DNA of 64,000 nt from Hyaloperonospora brassicae. Lineage: Eukaryota > Oomycota > Peronosporomycetes > Peronosporales > Peronosporaceae. The translations under genes and the position numbers were made by a program. Location: NCBI GenBank assembly GCA_947650285.1, contig CANTFL010000873.1:124001-188000 (forward strand), read 5' to 3'. Shown piece after piece: positions 31,164 to 44,622 of the stretch; position 1 is the first letter of the stretch; each line of letters opens with the position of its first letter. The notes beneath the pieces were generated by a model. The model made no database searches. It was not told the DNA's origin and was given only the letters and a program-made list of their open reading frames with translations.

Positions 31164-31826
31164 TCAATTTTGTCTATCTTGACCATCTTGCCCTTCAACA
31201 CTTGGATTTGACACCGCTTTTGCATCAACTTGATTGAATTTCTTGACCAATCTTGATATACACGATCCTTGACTGATATTGAGACGTCGATCGTCGCGTA
31301 GGTACTTGACTTCGATGCCGAGAACGTAACGAACACCCTCCAATATCTTCAACTGAAATCGACTTGATAGTTGAGTTGCCACATCTTCCATCACAGCAGT
31401 CGATTCAGCCCCAATTAAAAGGTCGTCCACATATAATGCTGCGTAAATCCACGAGCCGTTGGTCTCATTAACAAAGATGCATGAGTCTGATGCGCAAGAG
31501 GAGAACCCCATCTCCACAAATACACACGAAATTGTCTTGTACCATGTTGCGGCTGCTTTATTTAACCCATACAGGCTTCGATTCAGCTTAAGCAGTTGAT
31601 CACGTTCTGCACGAACACCAAGAGGAGGGTATACATATACCTCTTCGTCCAATATGCCATATAGAAAAGCAGTGTCGACATCATATTGATGAATCAACAT
31701 CCCCTTTTGACAACACATAGCCAAAAACACTCGTATTGAGTTGAGGTTTGCCACCGGTGAATATGTCTCCATGTAATCAACCCCATACGTCTGCCTATAG
31801 CCAAGTGCTACAAGACGTGCCTTGTT
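31164..31826 (-). pseudogene. pol: Copia reverse transcriptase (copy 2)
   Basis: RT with D-V-D-T-A-F-L and the Y-V-D-D box at residues 114-117 of the 202-residue piece 31772-31164. It is preceded by the shared TGA at 31827-31829 and followed by the shared frameshift. The protein is identical to copy 1 over this piece. Confidence 0.88.
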
Positions 31827-32567
31827 TCAAATAATTTCGACGAGCTCGTTTCGTTTGAGTGCGAACACCCACTTGGATCCAATCACCTTTTGACTTGGAC
31901 GCTTTGTTTGAACTGTACAGGTGTCCTTTTCCTTCAATGCCTTGAGCTCAGCTTGAATGGCCTTGTACCAATCATCCCGATGAGGTGACTTAAGGGCTTC
32001 TTCGTATGTCGTTGGGGTCTTGAACGCTGCACGTGCTTGCTCATACCCAATACGCAGTCTCTTTGTGCCTTTATCTTGACACACTTCTGAACCGTCATAA
32101 AAGTCCTCATCTGCATCACCCACTGGCACTAACGCTTGAGATTGTCCATGTTGCACCGATTACAATGGAACCATCGCGGTTTCTTGCGATGCTTGAACAA
32201 TTGTTTTTCGAATTGGTCGTACCACCATCTGCCCTATCCTTGACACTTCTTCATCTGATTCTTGATCTTCTTCAATCATCGTCACATCATCAATTTCAAA
32301 CATTGGGTCGTCATCATTAGATCCCACGTGTTCATGCATCTCATCGCTGCGTCTCAATAGTAGAGCCATCGTTGTTGTACGTCTGTCTTGAATGTGACTC
32401 TCTTCTTGAACACTTTGACTGTCCTCCATCTCTATGTCCATGGCTTCCGTGTTTCTTGGCTGCTCCAATCCGATAGAAACAACGCCGTCATCATAAACGG
32501 CACGAAATTCTTGGTCACTTGATCTGCCGTATTGTTGCACGTACTGATGTGGTGGTCGCTCAACAAA
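31827..32567 (-). pseudogene. pol: Copia integrase-RT linker (copy 2)
   Basis: Acidic linker and RT N-terminus in the same frame as the integrase, with shared stops TAA 32160-32162 and TGA 31827-31829. It lacks the extra TAG of copy 1 (Lys codon here), so the piece 32156-31827 is longer than in copy 1. Confidence 0.75.
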
Positions 32568-34211
32568 TTAAGCCGATCTCGTGTATGTCATCCTCTTGGA
32601 ATCTTCATCCCATATTTGAAACCCCTTGATGTGGTCCGAGTAGCCAAGAAAAATACATCGAATTGCCTTTTTGGTTAGCTTGGTCCTCTTTGACTTGTCG
32701 ACATGTACATATCCCTTTGACCCAAATACGCACATCTCAGAGAGGTCGGGTTTCTTGCCGAATATCAACTCAAATGGAGTTGTAGACGGTTGGCTGGCAC
32801 ATGGAGCTCGGTTAGTCACATAGACTGCTGTGTTTATCGCCTCAGCCCACCAAACCTTGTCCACCTGCATATGACTGATCATTCCTCTGGCCCGCTCAGT
32901 CAGTGTCCGATTTATGCGTTCGGCCAGCCCATTCTGTTGTGGTGAATATGGTACTGTCGTATGGTGTACTATACCAAATTTGACACACATACCAGAGAAA
33001 CGTCTGTTGACGTATTCCGAGCCGTTGTCCGTCCTGATACACTTGATCTTCTTTGATAGTTGGTTCTCCATAAGCGTCTTGTACTCGACGAAGCGATCTG
33101 TCACTTCCGACTTGCTCTCAATATAGTATGCGACTACATATCTTGAAAAGTCATCGATAAAAGTCACGACGAATCTCGATCCTCCTTGCGACTTCGTTTC
33201 CATAGGTCCCATGACATCACTGTGAACCAACTCCAACACTTCCTTGGTCTTCATTTTTCCATAAGATGACTTTGGAAATGTCTTGACGGTCGCTCTTCCC
33301 ATGATGCACCCTTCGCAGATCTTGATGTCATCTTCAGCGCTTCGATTCTTCTTAATATTCAGACCATCGACACAACTTGCCATATCCTTTAGCATCTTCG
33401 TTGGCCGGTGACCTAACCTTGCATGCCACACATGTAGTTTAGCCGTTCCTGATTCGTCTATTGATCTTTTCTCTTGATTAGTCGCTTCGTATATATTGGC
33501 TGACTCAACTGGACTGCAATCCAAGACGTACATCTTGTTCCGCCTTGGGACTTGAGCAATCACTTCCGCGTTACTTCTGATCTGACAGCTCAGATCTGAG
33601 AAGATCACTTTAAGTCCTTTTCTTGAAAATGCCGATATTGACAATAGCCTTCGGTCCAGGCCTGGCACCCATAGTGTCTCTTCGATCCTGATCACTTCAC
33701 CAGTCTTGAGTTGCACACACACTGTCCCAACGCCTTGTGCTTTTACTTCGCTTCCGTCTTCTATGGTTTTCATGATTGGGTCCTTCAGTGAGTCTAGTTT
33801 CGAAAACTCATTTCTGTCAGGACACATGTGGCTGCTCGCCCCACTATCCAGTAACCATCCAGCAGACGTCGGACAAGACGCAGTAAATGCTCTCTCTTCC
33901 CCAGATCGCCTTGTCTCCTCTTGTGCAACTCCGCAATCCTGACGCTTGTGCCCATATTTGTTACATCGGTAACATCTTCCTGAGAACTTTTCATCTCTTG
34001 AACTTGACCTCCCTTCATGTCGGCGTGGTCCTTTCTGGTACTTAAAAGTATGCGTACTTTTCAGTGCGACTTCTTGGTGCTCTGTCCTTCTCATTCCATC
34101 GTACTCCCGTCTCAGCATTTCCTTTGCCTGAAACATAGTCATGCCGGGCATGTTCTCAATTATCTTGACGATGTGGTCGTAGTCTCTCGTTAGACTACCC
34201 AAAAGAATGAC
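32568..34211 (-). pseudogene. pol: Copia gag C-terminus, protease and integrase (copy 2)
   Basis: A 544-codon piece from 34202. It has a CCHC knuckle (residues 77-90), the protease active site D-S-G-A-S at residue 119 onward, the pre-integrase zinc region (H260, H265, C296, C299), and integrase triad Asp329, Asp392, Glu428 (D-x35-E). All catalytic residues are present. The apparent start at 34202 is a TTG, and the frame is continuous with gag across an in-frame TAG at 34212-34214, so this was one gag-pol ORF. The TAA at 32568-32570 is shared with copy 1. Confidence 0.9.
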
Positions 34212-34676
34212 CTAATGATCCTCCTGTGACATCTCTTGTCCAACAGGTTGCACAGTCATACACAGCTCGTCAGATCTCATGAAGTGATCCATGATGCTTT
34301 CTTCCTTGGCCAACTTGAACTCATGACGATGCCGTCGAAGTTGCACCCTATTGTGCATACTTTGTCGCAGGAAGAACGTCTTCAAAATGTTCCACGCTTC
34401 TGCCGTGGACTTCGCCGTGCGCACCAATGACTGAAGATTTATGCTGATCATTGTAGACACGATCGCAAAGGCCTTCATGCCGTTGACTTTCCAAGTTGAC
34501 GCGGCTGCGTCTCCTGCTTCCGGGGCTTTCATAGCGTCTAGATGTTCTAACAATCCCTTCTTTGCCAGCCTCATCCTTGCGTTGAACTTCCATTCGAAGT
34601 AGTTGTCTTCACGAAGAATGTCGCCCGCGTCCGGCGTGTTTGGGCTCATTACCTTTTGACCTTTGGCAGCAGCCAA
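34212..34676 (-). pseudogene. gag: Copia gag N-terminal part (copy 2)
   Basis: 154 codons of UBN2/retrotrans-gag type: F-E-W-K-F-N-A-R-M, then A-W-N-I-L-K-T-F-F and the F-K-L-A-K-E-E-S-I-M segment, followed by TAG 34212-34214. The open frame reaches into the LTR; its first codon at 34676 is TTG, and the nearest in-frame ATG is in the S-P-N region. The real start is therefore uncertain. Confidence 0.82.
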
Positions 34677-34895
34677 GGACGATGTAGAGTAGAAACGCTA
34701 AGAAGAAGGTCAAATGGAAAGGGAATTATCATCTAGCTAGGTCCTTAGTTCGTCTTGTTTTACTACTCTAAGCCTATCGATAACGACTCTGCGTGTCAGT
34801 TGCAAAACGATCAGCCGATCCCATCGTTACACACAATCATGCAGTTTCGTCCTTGCTATGTGGTCACTATACCCCATACAACAACATTACCAATA
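34654..34895 (-). repeat. Copia 5' LTR (copy 2), 242 bp
   Basis: Nearly identical to the 3' LTR of the same element. Small differences near its outer end (about 34870) suggest a modest age. It would carry the promoter; no core element could be placed. Confidence 0.87.
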
Positions 34896-37800
34896 CTACC
34901 GTGTAGACTTAGTAGCACTAGGCCCCTGGATGCCGAGCGCTTATGCGCAGACTCTTGTCTCGGGCTGATAAGGTTTTGCAGACTAAGAAAGAGGGGCCTT
35001 GTATTGTAATTTATTCGGTGTGAGAGGCCTTTAACCTCTAGTTGACATCAAAGTCGAGAATAGCTGTAGCCTCCCGGTCTGATCCATGGTGCAGGGAGTA
35101 TGCACATAGATTAAATCTCTTGTGTCCATAGAAATATTCGCCAGTTGATCTGCCATCTAGTCAAAAGTGCGATAATGATGTTACCAGCTAGATACATCAA
35201 AATCGTTTGCTCTATTGCTTCCTTCATGAAATAATGGCACCAAATGTGGCTTGCGCGGGGGCTGTAGCGTTCGTAGTTCCAGAGGCACTAGATCACTGTC
35301 GACAATAAATGCAAAGGTGAACAGCCGCTGTCCTTTACTTTTCTACGACCGTGCACAAGCTCCCATTCATCCGCGACCTTGTCAGTGGTGTTGGCGAAAT
35401 AATCAGCCTTGACCGATACGCACATGACGCAAGCGGCGTGAGATGATAGTGTTGTTTGAGGATGACGAATTCAGATCCTCCCGGACCTGTATTTTCTAGG
35501 ATCCCCCGTCAACAAACAGGAGTTACAACAATCCAAGGCATCTTTCGTGAGCAGCATGTGCAACGACGGTGGCCCATCGAAGCAGAGGAAATAATCTGCT
35601 GATACTGATCTTACTTGTCTAAAATCTTACTCGTCGTCCCCCATCTCATGCTGATTTTGCTGACCCATGTCTTAACTGTCTTATTGACCCTCGAAATGGA
35701 TTTTTATGACTCTGGCTGTTTTTACCACCTGCGTTAAAGACGAGTCGTCCATACGGCAGAGGCGCTTGACCCAAATGGATGGAATTTATGAGACACTAAA
35801 ACGTACAGTTCTCAAGCAGCTATTGATACCGCAGAATGAGCATTAGACGAATGAGCGCATGGGTCGAGAGATCGCTAACCAATATTCCTACCATGTCATA
35901 AGAACTATAAGAGATCCAAGCCAGACACCCAGACGCTTCAGTCCGACAGCGTAAAACATCGATCCATCACCACCGATCAAGGACATATTCCCAGTATCGA
36001 CACGCACTAGGTCGATCCAAAACATATGGCTTTTCATGGCTGAGACAACCAACGCACACAAAGGTGCGGGACACGACGAATATAAGGTACCCATCTCTAA
36101 ACCGAAAAGTTATTGCGCTTCAGTCGATATAAAGTCTGGGATGTAATCGAATCGTAAACTATTGTATTCTTCGGATACATCTCCAACAATCAGCGCTTTA
36201 CCTTCCGAAACCACGTGAATACCTGTATTTGTCGCATATTCAGTGAAAATTCTACAGCCTCCAGCACGGCGCCGTCGAAAGATAGTCTGTTCCAGTTTTC
36301 CGCGGGTCGGCCGTCATTTTCGACGTCCAGCCCCGATGTATATAACGCGCGTGACAGCAAATGCGCGCCAAAGTGGACAGGTTTACCACTAGAGTAGATG
36401 AAGCTGCATCGCTTGAATACATCGACAAGACTAATTTTATCTCGCATTCCATGGCCGTATCGAACAGTTGAGCGACAGACCGGCACAATAGCGGAGTCAG
36501 TCATGAAACTGGTATACCTTCGCTGAGTATGCAATTAATGACTTCGGATCAAGTACTCCAAATACCAATACTGGGAAGTTTTACAAAAAGGCGAGACAAA
36601 GATACTTATAATGCCGCCGCTTCGCTATTCATTGGGTTTCCATATCACTCAAAGGCAAAAAGAAGACAAGGCCACTCCGCGTAATCTTCCAAGACATTAT
36701 CTCGTTAAGGAAAGTTGTGTCCTTTTTAATTCATCTTCATTTAATATAAACGCCTATACTTGTCGATCGCGTAGCCGATACATGTCATATAAATGTGGCT
36801 TGCACCATTCACCAGTGGTCGGATCGCGCCGATGCCGCTACGTCAGATATCATTACATCCCGTAGTACATCGTAAATTAGCAGGTGAACATCAATTGCGA
36901 AACTGCCGTCGTCATTTTACTCTACCTCGGCTATCGATAAAAAATAGATGGCTTGTCGGCAGGCTTCCTTGACTTCACCTTGACGTCATGTCGAGCCGCT
37001 GATATTCTGATAAATTTGCAACCAATTAGCTATATTGTCTTTCGATATATAGGGTGCGTGTTTTACTTTAACAAGGCATGATGTAGACCAGATCCGACTC
37101 GTTATCGCCCCATAAGGAGTCATTGATCAATTCATTGCGCGAAGAAACAGCAACGGCCTGAATATTACAACTGCTACCGCCGCCATAGTGATGCGTTACG
37201 CTCGAATACAAGGCACCACTAATCTAATCTGCTGGATCAATAGTGCAGCCAACTTGGAAGAAAAATAGGGTTGAGACCTCTTGTCGACACGAACGCTCGG
37301 ACAAAGTCCAGTAAAATTTAGCCTTCGCGAAAACACAACAGAATCAGCCAACAGTGTTGAGCTACAAAGGAAATTCTAAAAGTGCGATGACAGTGGCGAG
37401 ATGAGCACATTGTAAGACGGTGTGAATACTCTCTCGAGATAGAAAGAGTCTGCTTAAAGCGAACGGATGTCATGTTCTATTTCCTAGCCACCGCATCCTG
37501 CTACCTCACCACAACAATAATGTACCTGCAAGAGTCGCTGGACAACTGCATAGTGATACCACATGTGTCAAGAGGCGCGCAAATCCGCATCGGTCAGGTT
37601 CAAAGACCATTGTTTAGGTTGAATAGTCAAGAGACCCGACACATAATCATTATTATCGAGAATGACTACAATAGAGGCATCTGCAGTCCGATCGCGAAGG
37701 TAGCTAGCGATATCGTTTGTGTAGATCGAAACCTTATAAAGTATTAGTCCGTCCTCCAGATGTAATAGGTACCCCGCAAGTGTATTTCCTTGCTCGAATC

Positions 37801-38171
37801 ACTTTAAAGACACTTTCTACTGAGAGACGTAAGAAAATAAGTTCGAGGGGGCATCGTCACCGATTTTCAACATTATTCTCACGTCGACTTGAGAGAATCG
37901 TGTCGCAATACAAGCCTGCTACGGCTAAAAATTAGGGCGAAAAATTAAGTTATGAAATCGTTGAAATTAGATATGAACGTGGCAGCGTGTATTATGGCTT
38001 TTCGAAATCGAGAAGCACAACAAATGTTTATGCAAATCGCTGCCCAAAGTTGTTGCTTCGCGTACCAGCAGTGAAAACTTCAAGCGCTATTTGGAGTATT
38101 TACTGCTGAAAAAAATGAACCTGAGCTGGCAGAAAAGATGCGACGGCATCTACCGCACCCGGTATATAGTG
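34896..38171. other. Unassigned region right of copia copy 2
   Basis: No recognisable gene. The first 150 bases, from TGTAGACTTAG near 34902, resemble the end of another LTR in general character (TG start, GGCCCCTGG core), but I cannot prove it. A 114-codon minus frame at 36534-36190 has no known motif. Short frames elsewhere look random. Confidence 0.5.
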
Positions 38172-38263
38172 AAAAAGTGGTAATTACATGAAGTAGCTGG
38201 TATGACTGGGATATTAGTAAAAAGTGGTAATAACATGAAGTAGCTGGTATGACTGGGATATCA
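38172..38263 (+). repeat. Tandem duplication, 47-bp unit, two copies
   Basis: Both units contain AAAAAGTGGTAAT and CATGAAGTAGCTGG. The first is at 38172-38218 and the second at 38219-38263. They differ by very few bases, so the duplication is recent compared with the decay of the surroundings. Confidence 0.9.
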
Positions 38264-38968
38264 GACGATATTTAGCTGGCAAAAATGCGGAAGCTGATTT
38301 CATAAGACTCTAATGAGATTCTTCACCAAACTATGCCGGGATCACGCTACATTTGAGTTATCTGGAGTACAAAGTAGCAATAGTTGGCGTAAATGCGTCC
38401 GCGTAGTACTTTGCAGAACATGTGTTTGGGAGAATCACGTCCTGCGGGATGGAGCTTAAGATTCGTCAAAGCCGCTTTCACATCGTGTTTAAAAGCGTAT
38501 GATCTCTTTGTTATATTATTAACTGAATTGGGTGAGTTTTTTGGCATTAAACGCTGTGTTTGCGTCGGGAGTATCAAAAGCAAGAGTCACCCATACACTC
38601 CCAGCTTACTTTCATGTCTTATGCCAAATCCTGAGACCTATTTAATTTGAACGCAGCCTTATCACCCTAAAACAAGCAATGATGTTGACATAAAATTTGG
38701 TCGACACACTCGAGAGTAAATAATTCGTGGCGTCGTGCGTGGAGGTGATAGACGAGGAGTCGAAATCAAATTGGTATTTGGTTCTCTAATCCAATCGTCG
38801 ACATTCGGCAACGGTACGCCGAAGTTCCGCTGGAAATAAGTATTGCTACGTATATTGCATCGCTTGTCAACCCCTGATGGTGAGGTACCAGGTGTACGCG
38901 TCACCACCAACGCTGCCTCTTGTTAAACATAAAGACGTCTCGTTAGCTGTCTATAGATTCTGGTAAAT

Positions 38969-39011
38969 TCAAGTTTAAATTGGCTTTTCGATAAAGCCAA
39001 TTTAAACTTGA
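38969..39011. repeat. Perfect inverted repeat, 19-bp arms, 5-nt loop
   Basis: The left arm 38969-38987 begins TCAAGTTTAAA, and the right arm 38993-39011 is its exact reverse complement, around the loop TCGAT. No terminator or gene context is evident. It could be the collapsed remains of a small inverted-repeat element or a hairpin RNA source. Confidence 0.92.
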
Positions 39012-39567
39012 TATTGAATTTTTATTTGATGTAATGGTTAGCAAAGATGCATGCTTAATACAGTCCGACATTGGAGCAGAATTGAGTATGTCAACTTGAA
39101 GCTGTGCCAGCGCAATGACCTCTATAATTTGGCGATTCGCGGTCTCTTGCGCACATCCTGAAACAGTATATACGCGCCCCGGCTATCGTACAATCCCACA
39201 TACCGGGGCGCACTGATCTTGTCACGTGTCCCGTGTGGTCAGCGGCTGGACCAGGTACCGTCTCAGCAACGTCTTGAGCCCAATTACATGTCGAGAACTC
39301 ACATACTACCCATCAAGGCGTGAAGAAGCTTTTCCACGCCAGACAAAGTGTAGGAATAAGTGTGCGCCGCAGCACGAAAATCTGGGATGGCTCTGTACTC
39401 TCCTAATAGTTCTTTGTCATCGTCAAGAACATCGCTAAGCTGCGCCTGAAGCAGAAACCGTCTAAGCGCGAAATATTATGAATTCTAGGTGTCAAAACAA
39501 AAAAACGGTTACGTCGCGGCTTTAAAGTGCATTTAAATTTTCTTGCTACAAACTTGGGCCGTTGTAG

Positions 39568-39588
39568 TATATATATATATATATATAT
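39568..39588. repeat. TA dinucleotide run
   Basis: About ten TA units. A simple repeat with no further context. Confidence 0.9.
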
Positions 39589-39590
39589 TT

Positions 39591-42500
39591 ATACATAAGA
39601 CGCTCGAAAGACAACTCCCGTTCCGGCCTACCACTAAAATACCGTTAATCATTAAGTTATAATTTGAATAGCCATACAGTGCGGTGTCCGATGCTATTTT
39701 GCCAGTGATGATTAAAATGACCGATGGGTATGGATTTCACAAAATAACTATACATCCAAAAAGTTACCGAACTCCGTCCTCAACGAGTTTTAGGGCTTCT
39801 AAATTCAAAAGAGGCATCGTACAATTTTTTGCACAGAGGATGACATATCAAGCTTGACCTGGTTTCTTGAAGCAATGCCAAATCATTAGCTTCACCCGTT
39901 AAAAGATACCGAAAGGTCTATTCTATTTTGGGCAGTGTTCCGGATGCTAGAAAAATCTTGCAACATTCTGCGAATAACGAACGATTCGGTTTTCGACTGG
40001 CTACCTGGATGGCCTATTTAAAGGTCAAAGACGTATTTGTAAGTCTGTATTCGTAATTTAGGCTGCAGAAACTGCAGACTTTTCGAACAAACACGGCCGT
40101 TGATTCATTTTATAAGACCTAAGTCGTTGTAATTACTTCGTGATGATGCAGCTCCTAGATCAGCCGAGGCTCTCTTGGTACTTAGTTCTATTAATTGGCC
40201 ATCCCGGGATATAAGACCTAGTGCCGGCTGCTAGTATTTAAGTTTGCAGATAATGCTAAATGCTGCCGTGCGCACCTCTATGGACAGGTGGTGAAAGCAT
40301 ATTGTAGGTTTGCGGCATCACCACATTCGTCTTAATTTCGACAGATGCGAGATGTATTTATGACACACAGAGGGCATTCAGCGCTTCTCATTGATAAAGG
40401 TAGCTAGCGACTTATGACAGAGGAACTCAGCAAATCTGAATCAGGACACATTAATCGTCTCCGTTAATGAAGTTTTTCAGCCTTTTTCCGCACAGTTTGA
40501 CCCGTTTGACCCTTTTGGCCCTCTTCTATACCAGCCCGACCCGTACTCAGCTCTCGAATTTTTACATTTAAGTTTGTGGTGTGTTGCCAGATCGCAATTA
40601 GGGTAAGAATTCCTCTTAGTGTCATGTCTAAATGATCAGAGAGTGGCCAATAGCGTCGAGGCGAGGTAAGCATCCGGATAAGGCAGTTCATTAACAAGCG
40701 CCGTCTTGTCCAACGCGCACGAATCACTCTACGTGATCTAAGTTTTAGTACAACTGGCCTTGTAGCAGACAATTAATACATGGATTGTGCTGGAAGTCCC
40801 AGTTTTAAATTGGAGCTGTCTTTGCTGCAATTGTTGTGTGCTCTCCGGCACCGCATCGGCCAGAACCGCAGAAGCTTCGATGTCTTCAACCTTGCGCCTC
40901 CTGTAGCTAGTTATGTTTGATCGTGAGGTTTTGGGGATGATGAAGTGTTTTGTCAAAAGTTGTACCGCAACATGTGTACACGAATCTTACAAGCTGGCGA
41001 GACGATCGCTCGGCGGTTCGATAGCCATTGTGTCGGTGTTAAGTATAACATTCAGGCGCTGTGCTACTGAAGGCGCTGTGAAGGCACTGGAGGTTAACTA
41101 CAATCGCATTTGCCAACTCCACTGAAAGAAATAAAATCGACGCCGGGGGGGGCAGAGTTACTGCCCCTACGGCCAGATCGTTTGAGCACATAATCTTCCT
41201 CAACATAATTGTGCTCTACGCCATCGTAACATCTAGATCATAAGTGTGTTACTCGTCCGAATATTGAAAGACGTAGGCGGCATGGTCTTTGTAGCAGGAT
41301 AAGGAAGCACCACTGGAGCCGGCCTTTAGGGAGAAGGTAGCGCCGATGCGGCGCTTCGTATCCCAGGTTGCGACGAACAGCGGAAGTCAACAAGCGTTAT
41401 ATCATCGACCGACTTCGATATATGGTACTTTGCGATCGATCAGCAGGAATCTAGCGTGGTGAATTCGTGGAAGAAGGGACTCGGGATTCGTCACGATTTT
41501 TTACGGTGTAATCTTCGATAATAGAAGCGTCAACATTTTATGTGTGTTCTTTGCATGTGTCGATCCGCCCGTAATGCACCCGCGATACAGTAGTTGTTAT
41601 ACATCCTCATCAATATTACACTTTTGTCGTTGATCAAGCTAGTGTCAGCATTATCATGAGTATTGGTCGAAATAGCTAATTTGATTGTCTAATCATGCAG
41701 TTCGAAATAGGAGGATAGTTTGGCGTCTGCAGCGAGCTTCTACTCAGCGGGTGTTTACGTTAGTACCTCGATTGCTCTTTTAGCGTCCGCTATCTGATCC
41801 CGAGCCTTCCTAAAAAGCATTCTCTTTAATTAATTTCATAGCCAACTGAAAGCCGTCCCCCAGGTGGGTTGTTGTAGATGCATCGGAGATCTTGCGATCA
41901 TCACACTGCAAAATCTTTTGTTCACAAACCGCCTGCCTGCGCAGCTTGTTTGCTTTGGAATAAGGGTAGGGGGATGAAGAGTAAATTATACCGCAGAAGA
42001 TTTTCCTTTCTATTAGACTGTAGCCTTTTTAATGAGTTGAGTTTGTTCTTGTTGTGACGCGAGCATGTGGAGATTTTTAACGTAGAAGGCGCCGACATTA
42101 ATAGAGGTGACTTACCCTATTCGGTACCCTTCAAAAAATGCGGAGGTCGGGAATAATCTACAGTAGATTCCGTCGCTGTAATGGATGGACCTAAATGGGA
42201 ACGAAGATTCGATTCGTTCTTGACTGATCCAGGATCAAGTCATCCGTTGAAACTCGGGCCACTGGTGCTAGTATTATCTTTCCTAGCGGTGATGTTCGAA
42301 TAAGAGACGCCGCAACATAATCCCGCGGTTGCCACGTCCCGGAAGGCGCCCGTGAAAACGTGGTAGTAAGAAAACTTCTCTACGCCCGCCTTCAACTTCG
42401 TTGGAGTCGTTGCCAGAGTATCTACGAATCCAGACACATAATACAGGCTTCTTGTAACGTATATGTCGTTTAAGTCTAATTAGAACGTATGTGAACTCGT

Positions 42501-44418
42501 GATGGTGCTCTACGCAAACGTATCCCTTACGTTTAATGCACTTAAATCATGAGTGATGATGCGGGTTGCATGTGAAAGCGGAAAAGCGTTTATCTGCCAA
42601 AATGGGGGAGAAAGATCTCGGTGGTATAGATGTGCGTATCCATCTTATACTTTCGGGACATAAGGTTGCGATGTGCGTATCCATATTTATTTTCGTAACA
42701 CTGTGTTCGAAGGGACCATTTAAAGTCAGGTTTAAATTATACGCCCTTAAGTCGCGAAAGCATCCATGAGTCACGGATGTCACCGCATGAGACGCATAGA
42801 ATATACAAAATAGCATAAATGATTTGGATGCCAATTTATTGACTGAAAGCTTTCACTGAAGTGCAATAGAAGGCAATCCGATGCCTTAGCTTGGAATCAA
42901 GGATCAGCGAAGCCATCGCGATCCTTGTTAGCTGGATGCTCAAGCTATAGACGTTATACGCAAGAAAATATCGCCTTTTCATACCATCTCGCAGCTTCCG
43001 TTTGATCCTAAATTGATTTGTCCCGTGGCGGTGGAGTGTCTGGTCGGATCGGAAGCCTTGACCAGTTTCTGACTCAGGACAGCGTGTTCCATTCCCCTTT
43101 ATCTGTCTTTTAAAATTGGGAGAAACAAAAAATTATAGTGATCTTCGATGGATGGCAAATACCGAGGACAAATGCAATAACCTTCTCTACAAGGTACGCT
43201 TAAAAAATGTTCCAATCCCTGTAAAGCCCGCGGGTGCGTGCAGACTAGAAATACATGCGGTGGGGCAGTATGATGTCCTCCAGCAGTCATGCCGCAAGAG
43301 CCTCTTCCTTGAGCGGAATCATCGGGCGCATTACAACTTTCGCCTTTTAAACCATGTCCTTGTGGCTGCGCGTATCAGGACCGCCCTGTGAATCCGAGAA
43401 GAATCCGTTTCCACAACGCCATCGAGTGGTACTGCCCAAAAAAGTGTCTTTGGTAGGTTGATGAAATTCGTAAAAGACAGGTTGTCGAATTTGATGGACA
43501 CCGGACGCCGATAATCTTTGAAGTCCGGTCGGAGTATTTTGATGAAGTCCGGTAGGCCATAATCGTCTATATTAGGTCGGCGATATGTCGAAATTAGGTC
43601 AGCGATCGTTGCCGACCCCACTAACCGCAGCAGCGCACAAGTGTCGCCGACCTGTCATCATGAGTACGTTCTCCGGGTCGTTTGGCACATGCCCTACCGT
43701 AACATATCCAGGGTGCATGGGCAGACCGTCGTATCACTTGTAATTCATCCCTTGCTCCTTGGAGATATCGGAAAATTATCGCTCTGCAATGTGAGCTGTT
43801 TCATCTCGTAGGTTCTTAAGCGGCGCTATACATATCTTTAACGTAGAGAGGTCGCTTTGGTGTAGGTTATCTTCCACGTGCCAGTATTTAGGTCTTCGTT
43901 CTAAGTCGTAATTCTGTAAGTGCCTACGTCTCACTGACGATGTCGTGCAGTCGCCCAGTTTGCTTGATAGATGCGGTGCTCATCACTTCACAAAGTTAAA
44001 ACAGGACTTGTTTATTAATTTGTAGCTCTATCGAAAAAATTTCTTTATCCTCGCTGGTGTGAGCTCTCCCACACCACGATTCCGCTCACGCGCACGGTAG
44101 CAATTGCACCTGATTGTTAATTTAATTATGGCGCTAATGAAACGAGCTTCATTATGCAAATCCAAAATGCCTTGTCCTTCAAATCAGATATAATATTGCA
44201 CAACATGTATACCACTTGTAAAAAAATCAATGGTGTCCTTCTTGTGTCTAGGATCCTGATGCGCCTCTCTCTTCATCACGGTGAAATGAAAAATATTACG
44301 ACAAGCTCGAGCAAATTGGCACAATCAGAATGAAAATCATTATTGATTAAATAAAAAGACATCACACGCTCAGACTGAAACATTTAGATGCGTTTATATA
44401 CACAAAAGCAGAACTATT
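39591..44418. other. Unassigned region before the microsatellite
   Basis: No gene recognised. Near 43480-43590 short degenerate repeats of a GTCCGGT / TTAGGTCGGCGA type give a 96-codon minus frame (43621-43331) of repetitive R-P-D-F/I-K composition. I take this as decayed tandem sequence, not a gene. Confidence 0.5.
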
Positions 44419-44591
44419 CATACATACATACATACATACATACATACATACATACATACATACATACATACATACATACATACATACATACATACATACA
44501 TACATACATACATACATACATACATACATACATACATACATACATACATACATACATACATACATACATACATACATACATACATACTTAC

Positions 44592-44622
<31 letters not shown>

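Larger units (their letters stand above)
30223..34895 (-). mobile_element. Ty1/copia element copy 2, both LTRs present (4.67 kb)
   Basis: Minus-strand element with 5' LTR (34895-34654), gag, CCHC knuckle, protease, integrase, RT, RNase H, PPT and 3' LTR (30465-30223). It is nearly identical to copia copy 1 where both are present, including five shared stop codons and a shared frameshift. I do not see matching 5-bp duplications at its two ends. Confidence 0.94.

Noticed and set aside
36190..36534. 114-codon minus-strand frame, possible small gene
   Set aside because: No recognisable domain or neighbouring gene, and an equally arbitrary plus frame overlaps. Not enough support.
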